Assembly (NCBI GenBank): GCA_016169945.1
Contig: JADLSH010000363.1
Span: 1,116,001 to 1,180,000, forward strand
Reading direction: 5' to 3'
DNA length: 64,000 bases
Source of the DNA: Trachythela sp. YZ-2020
Taxonomy: Eukaryota; Cnidaria; Anthozoa; Malacalcyonacea; Clavulariidae
In this document: positions 43,034-53,500 of the stretch, piece after piece
How the letters are laid out: each line of letters begins with the position of its first letter
Numbering within the stretch: position 1 is the first letter of the stretch
The notes under the pieces: generated by a model
Told to the model about the DNA's origin: nothing
Database searches by the model: none
What the model saw: the letters and a program-made list of their open reading frames with translations, nothing else
Position numbers and translations under genes: made by a program

Positions 43034-46000
43034 AGAATGAAATTGATGGTGATGCCTTTATTCTCTTGACAAGTGAGTCAATTAAATCCATGATTAAAAG
43101 CAGGGACTGCTATTGAAATTTGAAAATAAGTTCAATCAACTAAAGGCAAAAGATCTTGAACATGTTTCTGAAAAGCCAATTTCATCTGGGGAAGATAGTA
43201 TCAATCTTGACCACTCCTCCACTACAGAATCTTCACATGATCCTAAAAATGTTCAACCAACTATGAGTATCAATGTGATAAAAGAGCAGTCAAAAATTTA
43301 TGGGAGATTTAAAGAGAATTCCCAACTATCAAGCTGGCAAAAGGCAGTGAATAGTGCAGCATTCTCAATAGCACAAGAATCACCAGATAAAATGTATGAG
43401 CGTGCACAGTTAAAAGTGGCTGCAGAGGAAAAAGCACGTGCAACATATGTGTTTAAGAAAAAAGCTGGCTCAAGATCTAAGTTTGAAGCTGAAAATGGAA
43501 GTCCTAAAAGAAAAAATATGTCAACCTTGGAGCGAAAGGAAGAGATTGTATCCTGCACATTCAGAATTGAGACTGTGACCTCAAAGATAACTAAACTAGA
43601 AAAGGATATTAACAAAGCAAGAGCCACTAAAGATTATGCTTTATGTTCTGATTTGCACAGTCAACAACGCAAAATGATTAAAGATCTGAATAGTTTGAAG
43701 AAGAAGCACATACGTCTACAGAAAAAGGAAAGCAAACACCAAAGATACACCCAGAATAGAAGTGACGAAGGTAGAAGCAAAACTTCCTCCAGTGATTGTG
43801 AGGAAGCTCTTCAGAAAGATATCAGGCATTTTCTCCAGAAAAAAGAAAACGCATCCATATCTAGCACAAGCAACCCCAGCGTAGAAGAAAGGATGCATGG
43901 TCCACAAAGTGACGACACGTTAATTGTTAGTAGTGATGAAGAAAGGTCAAAGCAGAATGAAGAGTTGGTTGATACAAACGAGAAGTCTTCCATTGAAGAA
44001 GAATTCACAAGACAGTTTGGTCTTGGAAAGCAGCCAGTTGTTGAGAGCGCTAACCAGTTGAATGAGGAAGTGTGTACAGATAACCAAGAAAGAAAGAGAA
44101 TGAAACTTGATTTGGAGCATCAAGTAGAAAACGACACAGAGTCTGTAGAGCGGAGTGTACTCGTACCTTCCCAAAAGGATAGCTTTGGTTTCAGTCAATC
44201 AGAATTGGATAAAGAAGTAGAAAATATACTAATTGGCTCTACAAAAGCAAATCCAATAAACGCCGTCTTAGATGAAGAGAAAGAGGAAAAATCAGGCGGA
44301 TTGGAAGAAAATGTTGAGAACGTTCCTTTTTTTTGACATTAGAACCCCGGAAGATTAGTAATTGCGGGGCTTCAATAACTAAAACAGTTACAGGATTAGT
44401 TGACATTCTTCGCAAGCAAGAGGCTAAAAACCTTACAGACATTGAATTGCAGACAATTTCTGAATTTGTTCATTTTAAAGTTAGTATATTTGAAGGTTTG
44501 ACTTTGTCAGAATATATTGTGGCCAAGAAGGTCAGATGTAACGAACTGCACAACAACGTTTCTATTTGCTCAAAGTGTTCTCCTTTAATTGATGCTGCAA
44601 ATTTAGTTCTAAATAAAAACCTAGTATCATTACCTTACCTGTGGAATAAATGTTTCTATAACATTCCATACAAAAGCGAAAAAGCTAAGAGGAAAATTCT
44701 TCAGATGCCAGTTTGTGCTCTAAATGTAAATGGTGCAATCTACATCAGTGAGAAGAAAGAAACGTCTGAAGAATATATCTCGCTTGCAAACAAGATACAG
44801 TCAAATATAGTGTCAAAGAGCAAGTCACACTTTCCGAGAGACGATTATGAGGTATTACTTTCTGCTGCGCAGGGGGAAACTGACAAGAAGATATTAAAAC
44901 ATACTTTGTGCAGCACTCAAAATCTTTCTAGAAGGCAAGCTAGTCAGATGTATGGGATATCAAAACTGCAAGAGAGAGCCGATACTATTAACAAAACCGC
45001 AACTGCTATGAAGGAAATAAAGGATAGACACTCTGCCTTTGTAAAATCAGAGCAAAAAAGATTCTTGCTTTCTTGCGGGGAAGACATTAATGACTATTTG
45101 GAGAGCAGTTATGAATCATTTGATGAAACCGATACGGGTACTGAAGTTAGTTCAAGTGATGACAGTGAAAGTGACATAGAAGAAAACACCTTAACAGATA
45201 TTCTAGGCAATAAACATGACTCTTATTATCCACAAACCTATAACGTCATGACGGATAAATCTAAAACGGAGATTTACTTTCAAACAGCGGGATGTTTACT
45301 ACGAGAAGTGTCATATAATTGGTTTGAATTCGTTGTTTTGCTTCAATCCAAGCTAGTCTGTGAAGGCGAACCTATGGTAGATTCGTTGATAATTGAAATT
45401 GCATCGCGTTTGCTAGAACTTGGGTTCAATGAAGAAGAAGTTGCATTGATTGAACAATCGAGAGCTGCTTATCTACAAACAATTCAACAAAACGAAAATG
45501 CTGTGGAAGTTATCTCAATTTCGTCTACTGATTCAAGTACAGAAGAATCCGACGAAGAAAACCAGGAACTTGCCAAACATAAGGAAATGATAGAGAGAAA
45601 GTTGCGAAAATTAAGAGACAATGGTAGAAAAGAATGCTTAAAGAAATAGACGGTAAACGGTTTCTTCGGAGGAGAATAACAAAATCTACTAAAACCATAT
45701 TGGATCAACACAGTGACATTGGTGAAGTGATTGAGAACATTGTACAAGAGAGTGACGTGGGAGCCGATCGGTGGCGTAGAACTGGTGTATACACCTTTTC
45801 TGGTGATATTAAATCATCCAAACGGATTACTTATGGCAAGATTCAAGAAAAGCTTAAAGAGCATTATGGAAGGACCTTTAGCTACGGAACTGTAGTGCAG
45901 TTATGTGTCCCGAGACATAAACGCCATCGGTCATCAAAACGCTACAGCAGTGTTGCGAATGTCAAGTACATGAGAGCGAGAAAAGGTTTTACCCTGAAAT

Positions 46001-47343
46001 ATAACCCAGACTGCAAGTGGAGTCGCTCTATGTATAAGTCTTTGAATCAGTTACAAACAGATGGGAATCACATGTTACTTGTCAATAGAGATGACCAAGC
46101 AGGATTTCGTTTAGACTCTACATTTACCCATAAAAACTATCCTGTGTTATCGGTAAAACCAACAGTAACTACTCGCACTGACTTTCTCAATAAATATCAA
46201 GCTCAGTTGCAGGTAACAAGTTATAATTTCACGAAGACAGCTAACACACCCGAAAAGTGTGTTGGAGTGGTAAAAGCATCTGCGCTACATGAAAAATCGC
46301 CCGCCCAACACAGTGCAGATTTGTCTGTTATTGAAGAAATGAAGGTAATGGAGCCAGTATTTCAAGGTTGCAACGAGAGAGCCAAAGAATTTGAGTGCAT
46401 TAGAGTCGACGGAGCGACAGACGAAGGTCCGTCCCATCTTGAAGTCCAATTTATGTGGTGCGAGCGGCATGTTAGCAAGAAAACTAAGGTAACACTTGTA
46501 ACAACTCGATGTAGTGGCGATAGCTATTTGAATCGTGTGGAGCTGCAAAATGGGTGCTTAAGTCGTGGACACTCGAACACGTTTATTCCATCGACTTTAC
46601 ATGGTACACCATATTCCGAGAATGGGGGATTTGACGAGAAAATATACAAGAAAAACATGTCTGCCGCCCTCGATCAGTACGTTAGTCGTGTTGATGGGAC
46701 ACCGTGCATGAAGACTGCCATACATTTGGTACGAGGAGCAGAAAACCATGCTTTTGTGACACGAAGGAGTAAGCTGTTGGTCTTTTTGAGAGGGAATAAA
46801 AAGGACCAGCTACAGTTGAATAAGGAAAACCCCACGTTGTTTCAGTACTTCACTAAAATTTGGAAGGTACGCAATAATCACATGGATAAAAGTTTGCCCG
46901 AAAAATATGTGTTTATGCTGAGGTGTTGTGGTAAAGCAGGATGCCCACATCCACTATGTCAACAAGGTATGATAAAAGCGAGAATTGATCATGTTACCTC
47001 AGATTACCTTTATGCGAGTTAAAATAAAGATATTATTGTTTGTTTTTATAGAATCGAAGCAAAACCATGATGAAAGTATTCCACCATTTGGAGGCAACTT
47101 TTGTGTTTGTGGTACATCTCAAGATAATGAGAGGTCAGTTTCATGCCAAAGTTATTCTCTGTAATTCAATTGACTGTTTTAATATGTTTCTTTGTCATAA
47201 ATGACTCATTATGGAAACATTGTTAAACCGTCTTTAGCCTTTTTTGTAGTTCCTCGCCCAACTTAAAATTTCCAATGAATGTAGAAAATTTCCATGTGTG
47301 CATGGTAATATCTATCGATAATTTTTGTGAATTTCATTCGTAG

Positions 47344-47459
47344 CTTTATGATTTGCTGTGATCAATGTGGACAATGGTATCATGGAAAATGTGTGAATGT
47401 TACAGAAGAAGATGCGAAAACTATTGATATTTATGTTTTGCGATGCCTGCAAAAACATG
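47344..47459 (+). other. PHD-finger exon of the transposase gene
   Basis: Supplies the metal ligands CCDQC and H..C of a C4-H-C3 PHD finger. The last pair (C-x2-C) is present only if one T of the TTTT run at about 47435-47438 is dropped; as written the frame gives one Cys only. Without the change it joins the exon at 47540 in phase; with it, a different acceptor (after AAAG at about 47506) would be in phase. Confidence 0.6.
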
Positions 47460-48207
47460 GTAATTTTCATTATATACTGATTGCTGAATATATTTTCGCA
47501 TGTTAAAGTTGCATTGCATGAAATGTCATATTTTATTAGGTACAAGAAATCTTCCTATTCCTATTAGCTGGTATCCAGGAGGTCCATCGTGTAGTTTTTT
47601 TCCGTACCCAGTGGCTGATGTAACACGACCTTCGGGAGGATTGAATTGCGTGAGTTGTGTGGGAGAATGCCATGGCCATTATGTCACAGATATCACCCAG
47701 CTATTGCAATTGCATGCTGTTGGAAATGCTATAAGGTGTCCCCCACCAAGTGAAGTGTTATCAGACTTTCACAAGAGTTTAAATGGTAGAAATGTCGATG
47801 ATGCAGATGTCCACATGCTTGCGAAGAAATGCTTGCTACCGAAAGACGATGTAAAGCTATGGCTGCAACACTTGACGCAGGTTTCCATCAACCGAAAACG
47901 GGGTGCCGAAAGGCAAAAGAAACAAGAAAAAAGAAAAAGACAAATGATTGTTGCGCATTGTTACTGTAAATATTTTAATATTGTTTGGGTTCATTTTCAA
48001 GGGGTTAATACGGGAATACAAACAAACTTAATATCACTATCTTACTGCAATGGAGCGTTGATGAAATATTAAGTATGCAAACAAACAGCAATTTTTGAGC
48101 AAATGAGTTTGATTGTATATATATATATATATATAATAATAATAGTAATGTTTGAGTTTTATAGTGCAACAAGAGTGCTCAATACCAATATAGCAGAGCG
48201 AATGTAA

Positions 48208-48310
48208 AGTTTCTTTACTTAAAATTGAGTCACAACTGCGAGTTTCACGTGAAACTCACGGCATTAAGCGTGAAACTCGCAGTTGTGACTCAATTTTAAG
48301 TAAAGAAACT
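48208..48310. mobile_element. 103-bp perfect hairpin inside the transposon 3' end
   Basis: Two 42-bp arms (AGTTTCTTTACTTAAAATTG ... and complement) match without error around a 19-bp loop. It is flanked by (TA)n sequence. Probably a small MITE nested downstream of the transposase stop, though it could be part of the element. Confidence 0.85.
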
Positions 48311-48489
48311 ATATATATATATATACATATATATAATGTTGGTGTGATTGCTGGCATCATTTAATTGAAAAGGCATATAGTATGGTTTTATTTTGTTTGC
48401 TTTTTATTCGCTGAATAAAATTATAAGACTAAGCTTGTGGGCTCCACAGCGCAAATAAGGTGCTGTCTGTATTTTCATCTACAAAACGT

Positions 48490-48660
48490 TTCAAATTTAC
48501 CCCCGGGGGTGGGGAATTTGCCACTCACTACGTTCCCTGGGGTAGGGCATTGGTTACCTAGTTTTATCCCGGCAGCCGGGCATTTGCCCTCTATTAATGA
48601 AAAAATTCAAATGCCCCGCTATGTTCCCGGGGGGGGGATGGTAACTGTAGGAATTGACTC
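48490..48660. repeat. Right terminal inverted repeat and subterminal repeats of the 7-kb transposon
   Basis: Contains CCCCCGGGGGTGGGGAATTTG, CAGCCGGGCATTTGCC and CAAATGCCCCGC, then CCCGGGGGGGGGATGGTAAC and TAGGAATTGACTC at the extreme end, the complement of the left terminus. Confidence 0.8.
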
Positions 48661-48666
48661 ATGCAT

Positions 48667-49351
48667 AAGCCGGATGAACAGCCTAGTTTCTGGGCGTGAA
48701 ATTTACGGGCGAACTGATGCTAGCACATTTCGAAAATCCTTAACGCCTCAAATCTGATATCAATGAAAGCAGATTCATTTCTGGTAAGTTATAATTTAAA
48801 TGTTTTGACCTGTTTACGTTCTACTCATAGAAGGGCAAAATTGGTTCCTAGAAGGGCAAGTTTGTGACTTGTACTAGATAGACCTTCTTCTCTCTTCCAG
48901 TAAGGTTGCTCTATCCAGTGTACTCTTAGATCAGTGGTAACTCCCCAGGTGTGCCCCAGGCTTCTCGCACCAGCGCACCAAGCATTGAGGAGGTTTTGAG
49001 GAAGTGAAAGGCCAGGAACTAGGCAAAGAGGGATCCACTCCAGACCTCTCAACTTGAACATCATTATATACATTCTGTCGGAGATCACCTCGCAAACGCA
49101 CGAAATATTTCTAGAGGGTTACGGGCCATGATGCGTCCTTACGGAACTGATGCGGGAACATAATCCTTGATGGTCATTTCAATCCGCATCTATCAATCAA
49201 CAATCAGTAGAAAAGTCATACAGCAGGTCATTGATCGTTAAGTAATCGACGATTGAACAATGAATTTACTATCTATATTAAATACTCTATATTACAATTT
49301 TACAAATATTTCACAAGTCTGTTTATCTACACGAGATTATCAACACTATTG
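48667..49351. other. Intergenic between the transposon and a hAT-like MITE
   Basis: 48880-48930 (CTTCTTCTCTCTTCCAGTAAGGTTGCTCTATCCAGTGT) resembles the dispersed 'CACTGG..TATCCAG' element. Nothing else recognised. Confidence 0.4.
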
Positions 49352-49359
49352 CATTGCAC

Positions 49360-50106
49360 TAGGGACACGCACATTATGCTAAAACATTTGCCTATTATGC
49401 TATTCCCAAGTGCTCCTGACTTTACCCTATTATGCCCAAAATTATGCTACATCAAGTTCAATCAAGACCACAAAAAAAAACAAGAACCTTATTTAATTTC
49501 GCCATTAGTCCAAAATATTCTACATACACGACGTATTTGCCGAAAGTAACACGTGCACGCGCGCGTGACAACATTGCGCGTGACAACGTCGCGTGTACGC
49601 TACGCCGCTGGCCCGCAGACGGATGGCGCATATGCTTATTACGTAATTACGTTGGCAAAATGACGTCATACCGAAACTTTTGCCTATTAATTATCATGCT
49701 GTTTTCCCGAGGTCTCAGTAAATAAGTGTTTTATTATATAGCAAGTGTCAAAGTCTCAATAATTCACCTGGTATTCCGTCTTTATCTCTTAATAATAGAT
49801 TAATATCTTCTTCTGAACGACTTGCAAATCGACCGGCAGACGTGAGGCAACTCGCGCCTCACTTCCGGTTTTATTGTTGACCGGTCAACAATTGTTTCAT
49901 TGTTGGCCGGTTGCCGAACATGACGTTTGGTGGACCGGCACGTGATATGGTTTTGTCCAATCGGCAAACAGGAAAATTGAACTTTGACAGTTGACACTTG
50001 CTATATAATAATAGGCTATTATGCCCGCTTTTTGCTTATTATGCTCGGTTTCAAAAACGTTCCCTCTTATGCTAAAAGAAATGCCGGCATAATGTGCGTG
50101 TCCCTA
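49360..50106. mobile_element. 747-bp hAT-like nonautonomous element with 8-bp TSD
   Basis: Ends TAGGGACACGCACATTATGC and the complement GCATAATGTGCGTGTCCCTA are perfect. Direct CATTGCAC flanks it at 49352-49359 and 50107-50114. An 8-bp duplication with TAGGG-type ends is the hAT pattern. Subterminal CTATTATGC/TTATTATGC words recur near both ends. Another element is nested at 49731-50011. Confidence 0.9.
49731..50011. mobile_element. Nested MITE with TATAGCAAGTGTCAA ends
   Basis: TTATTATATAGCAAGTGTCA and TGACACTTGCTATATAATAA are inverted. A further inner palindrome surrounds GTTGACCGGTCAAC (about 49876-49890). Target is TA or TATA. It lies wholly within the hAT-like element. Confidence 0.8.
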
Positions 50107-50114
50107 CATTGCAC

Positions 50115-50573
50115 CATGGTTTTGTGTATACGACACTTTTGTCGACAAAGTCATTGTTGTTACGTGTACATAATTGAAGTTTTTTTTGTGTATATAATCG
50201 ACCATGATCATATTGTGTTCTATCGAACGAGATGCACAAAATTCGCTGGAACGGTTTTTGGAAATATTTTTCTCTTAAGACACAATTCCAATGATCCTGA
50301 AATAATCGGAATAACACCTGAAATTTTGTGTCTGTTTTTATGAAAAATTAAAATCTTTGAGTTTCCAAGATGTCATCTTTCGGAGTATTTTCTACATAAT
50401 TCACTATCATTAAGCATCACTTTCCAGTACCCAATCTGGCTAGAATATCGTGTTACCGTTCTGGTCGAGTTGAGCATACCTTTCTAATTCCTTCCTATAT
50501 ATATGTAAGATTGATTTAACACCCCCACCTTCACATCTTTCCACTCCAGTTCAGTACTGCGCATTGTTGAACA
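50115..50573. other. Intergenic / WDR27 3' flank
   Basis: No coding sequence seen. The WDR27 3' UTR should be here on the minus strand. Confidence 0.4.
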
Positions 50574-53500
50574 CTAGGTCTTGTCTGAATAGAAATACAG
50601 TTTTCCATCAAGTGTAGCTGACACCAACTGAAATTGCAGAAAAAAGAATTCAAGCCAAAAAACCCTGAAAATTCTAAAAATTATGAAAAGCGTTTTGATG
50701 ATCGTCGGGTTGTTAAGCTTAGAAAACAAGAGCATGAGACTCAAACGAGAACAAGAGTTACATGAGAGGTGACTGGATAGGGGCCGTTCAACAATTACGT
50801 CATCATCGAGGGGGGAGGGGTTCCTAATTCGATGACAGTTGATTACATAGGAGGGGAGTTATTGGTGAATATTATGTAATCAATAGAGGGGAACTACGAG
50901 TCAGATTTTGCAGTCACTATTACTCAGCATAAAAATAACAAACTATGAAAATATTTTCTTTCTAGTAATCACAATTGATAGTACCACTTAATATTTTAAA
51001 AAGTATAGGTTTCAAGCTTAGTTAAAACGCGATTGGTTTGAAGTTTTCAGCACAATAATTCATGTACGCACATATATAATGAATCCTTCATAATATTTGC
51101 TTCTAGGAGGGGGGGGGGGTGTTAGATGACAGTTACATAATCAATATGGGGGGTAGGTTGGCTGATGACAAGTGATGACAGTGGGAGGAGGAGGGGGGGG
51201 TAAAAGAGCGAGAGTTGAAGCTCTCATCAATTCTCTTCCTCGTTTCACTAGGTCCAAAAGCCTTACGGTTGTTGATGATATCTCATAAGCTTCCCGAAGG
51301 ATTATCCTTTACCTGTGAAGTGTTGGGATGAAAAGCGACATCGAATACAACATCACTATGTCTTGAAATACGTCGACAAGGATTGCTGTGTCGAATATCA
51401 TAGATATACGTCTGGAAATAGCAAGGAGCGAAAGAGTGAACAATTTAAATGCTGGATGACAAAAATAGCCTCACGGATAACTCTAAACTGCTGTTCTCCC
51501 CAGAGGTCCAGTAAGTGTCATCCCTTATTGGTTCAGTGTTACTACAGGAGGAAATCTAAACTAAACTAACTTTGTTAACACTGGATAACTCTACCAGTTC
51601 TAACGGCAATCTCTTATTGGACCAGCGGAGATAAACCCAACCCAACACCCAACCTTGCTCAAGGCATGCATTCCCATTATGACTTTTTAACACTTACTGA
51701 TTTGTCTTCGGAGCCAACAGCAAAATATTTTGCGCAGGGACTCCAAGCCACGCCGACTGGATGGGAGCGATTCACGTGACCTTCGTATTTCCTCACACAT
51801 CTAAGAGAAGAAAATGATCACTGCCGTCAAAATCAAACTGAAGTGAGCTTTTTTTCCAACTGATCAAAACTTTTGCTTGACAAATTAGGTCGTTAGCTGT
51901 TCAATGTTGTGTCTATGTTTAATGTTTTACACTTTTCTCACAACTGGAGCAAGATTATAATTTGACATTTGCGCACTGCCAGGAATGGAAGCCTGATCGA
52001 CACGTGCCACCAAAACCGAATCAGAGATGAAAGTTGTAACAAACCTGCAGCAGACTTGTACCAATGCTGTTTCCACAACTTGTTATCAAGATGTGTTCGC
52101 ACTGCTTGGTCTCAGCTTGTTGACAAGTTGTCATCGGCTTGTTGACAACTTGCTACAAGGTTGTTGACGCAACAGACTTGTTACAAATTGTTCCAACAAC
52201 TTGTTATCGTCCTGCAATTCAACAACTTGTTAACAAGTTGTGAAACTTGACCAACTTGAAAAAAATGACAGTATTGTTACAACTTGTTGACAAGCTTGCT
52301 ACAAGCCTGTTGCGAACACATCTTGTTGACAAGATGTGAGATTTTTACGTGTGTAAACCATTGTGCCACCAAAACCACACTAGAGGTGACCACTGGTGTC
52401 AATGCTTACCTCGTGCTGCGTAAATCCCAGATTTTGACGCCATCTCCAATGGCTGCAGTCGAGAACAAATCATAACTTTGAGCAGGGAGGGAAGACGTCT
52501 TTGAACCCTGAATAAAACAGGTTAAACGCTTGTTGAAGCATTGGTGTTAGGCACACTCACAGGTGGGAAGAAGATCTGGGGTGGTAGGCATTGCAGAAAA
52601 GGTGAGGGCAGGGACTTTTCTAGGCGCGACCCCCCCCCCACACCCAGTAGATCCGCCTATGGGTGAGGGAAGCAAAGCGGATATGGTATGGACACCTAAT
52701 AAGGGATGAAAGAGATATCAAATGGAATGAAGAAATCAGAAGAAGACGTGGGGTGGTAAACATTGCAAGGAAGGCGAAGGAAGGAAGAGTGATATGATAT
52801 GGACATGCAGCAAGAAGGGATAAAGGAAAGCCAGTCAAAGACATTATGGAATGAAGACATCAGAAGTTATGGAGTGGTACAGAGCAGAAAAGGTGAGGGA
52901 AGCAAGGCTGAGATGTTATGGATAAGTAGTAAGAAGGGATGAAGGATAGCTGTATGATCAGAGACATTTAGGAATGAAGACATCAGAAGAAGATGTGGGG
53001 TGCATGGTTGACACGGAGTATGTAAAAAAAGATCTAAATATCAAGGCACTGGCGGTAGACATGACAAGGCAGTAGAGCTAGGTAAATGAAGACATCACCA
53101 ATCTATTTACAATATACGTGCAGCTTCATAACTCTGCCAAACACTGAAGGCTACATTTTACCTGATTCATTTTTATACAGTGCACATTCCTCGTATGAAC
53201 ATCTTCCAGTGTCCTCAAACTTCGATCAACATTCATATCAAAAATTTCCAAAGATTTATCTGATCCTGCACATATTACAATATCTTGGAATAATCAAGGA
53301 TAAACAATCAATGACAAGGAATATTAAATCCTTCTTGTTACATCATATAGAATAGAATTATTCCCCCAAAAAGTGTATATTATAGTAGACAAAAGGATAC
53401 AAGAATAAAATCCATTGATACATGTAAAATTCGTTATAGTCTGTGCTTTTTCAAGAAGTAACGATGTGACCAGCTTATAATGACTTTTACTTTGGTACCT

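Larger units (their letters stand above)
41872..48072 (+). pseudogene. Transposase gene (SAM - coiled coil - DDE-like core - PHD), frame-broken
   Basis: Exon 1 (41872-41959) joins 43034 onward to make a SAM domain (EFVCQWLRAE, ENEIDGDAFILLT, IKSMIKSR). Frame then shifts near 43102-43105. A 43.1-44.3 kb segment has a basic helical coiled coil with a UVR-like KDYALCSDLHSQQRK and an acidic DDTLIVSSDEE. A shift at the T8 run (44327-44334) leads to a 44.3-45.6 kb segment ending in acidic VEVISISSTDSS. A third shift near 45628-45633 enters the core (to the donor after 46966): RDDQAGFRLDS, IRVDGATDEGPSH, NRVELQNG, a D..D..E order. Exons 47052-47133 and 47344-47459 make a PHD finger (FCVCG, CCDQCGQWYHGKC). 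Exon 47540-48072 has a Cys/His cluster (CVSCVGECHGHY) and a Lys/Arg tail. There are no in-frame stops between shifts, so decay is recent, or the shifts are programmed or base-call errors. Transposase role is inferred from the terminal repeats and the acid order. Confidence 0.75.
41652..48660 (+). mobile_element. ~7.0-kb DNA transposon with SAM/DDE/PHD transposase gene
   Basis: The ends are inverted copies: GAGTCAATTCCTAGAGTTAC (41652) against the complement of 48641-48660. The match continues through CCATCCCCCCCCCGGGA, about 36 bp with one mismatch. Inside each end lie several copies of a CCGGGCATTTG-like word (for example 41692-41703, 41726-41737, 41757-41768, 41787-41798 at the left; 48495-48520, 48573-48590, 48608-48618 at the right, mostly complementary). 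These subterminal repeats are typical of transposase binding sites. The single gene inside starts 220 bp from the left end. The flanks ATGCGC (41646-41651) and ATGCAT (48661-48666) may be a decayed 6-bp target duplication. Superfamily not assigned. Confidence 0.8.

Noticed and set aside
43298..44442. Several minus-strand ORFs of 63-109 codons
   Set aside because: Shadows of the transposase gene on the opposite strand.
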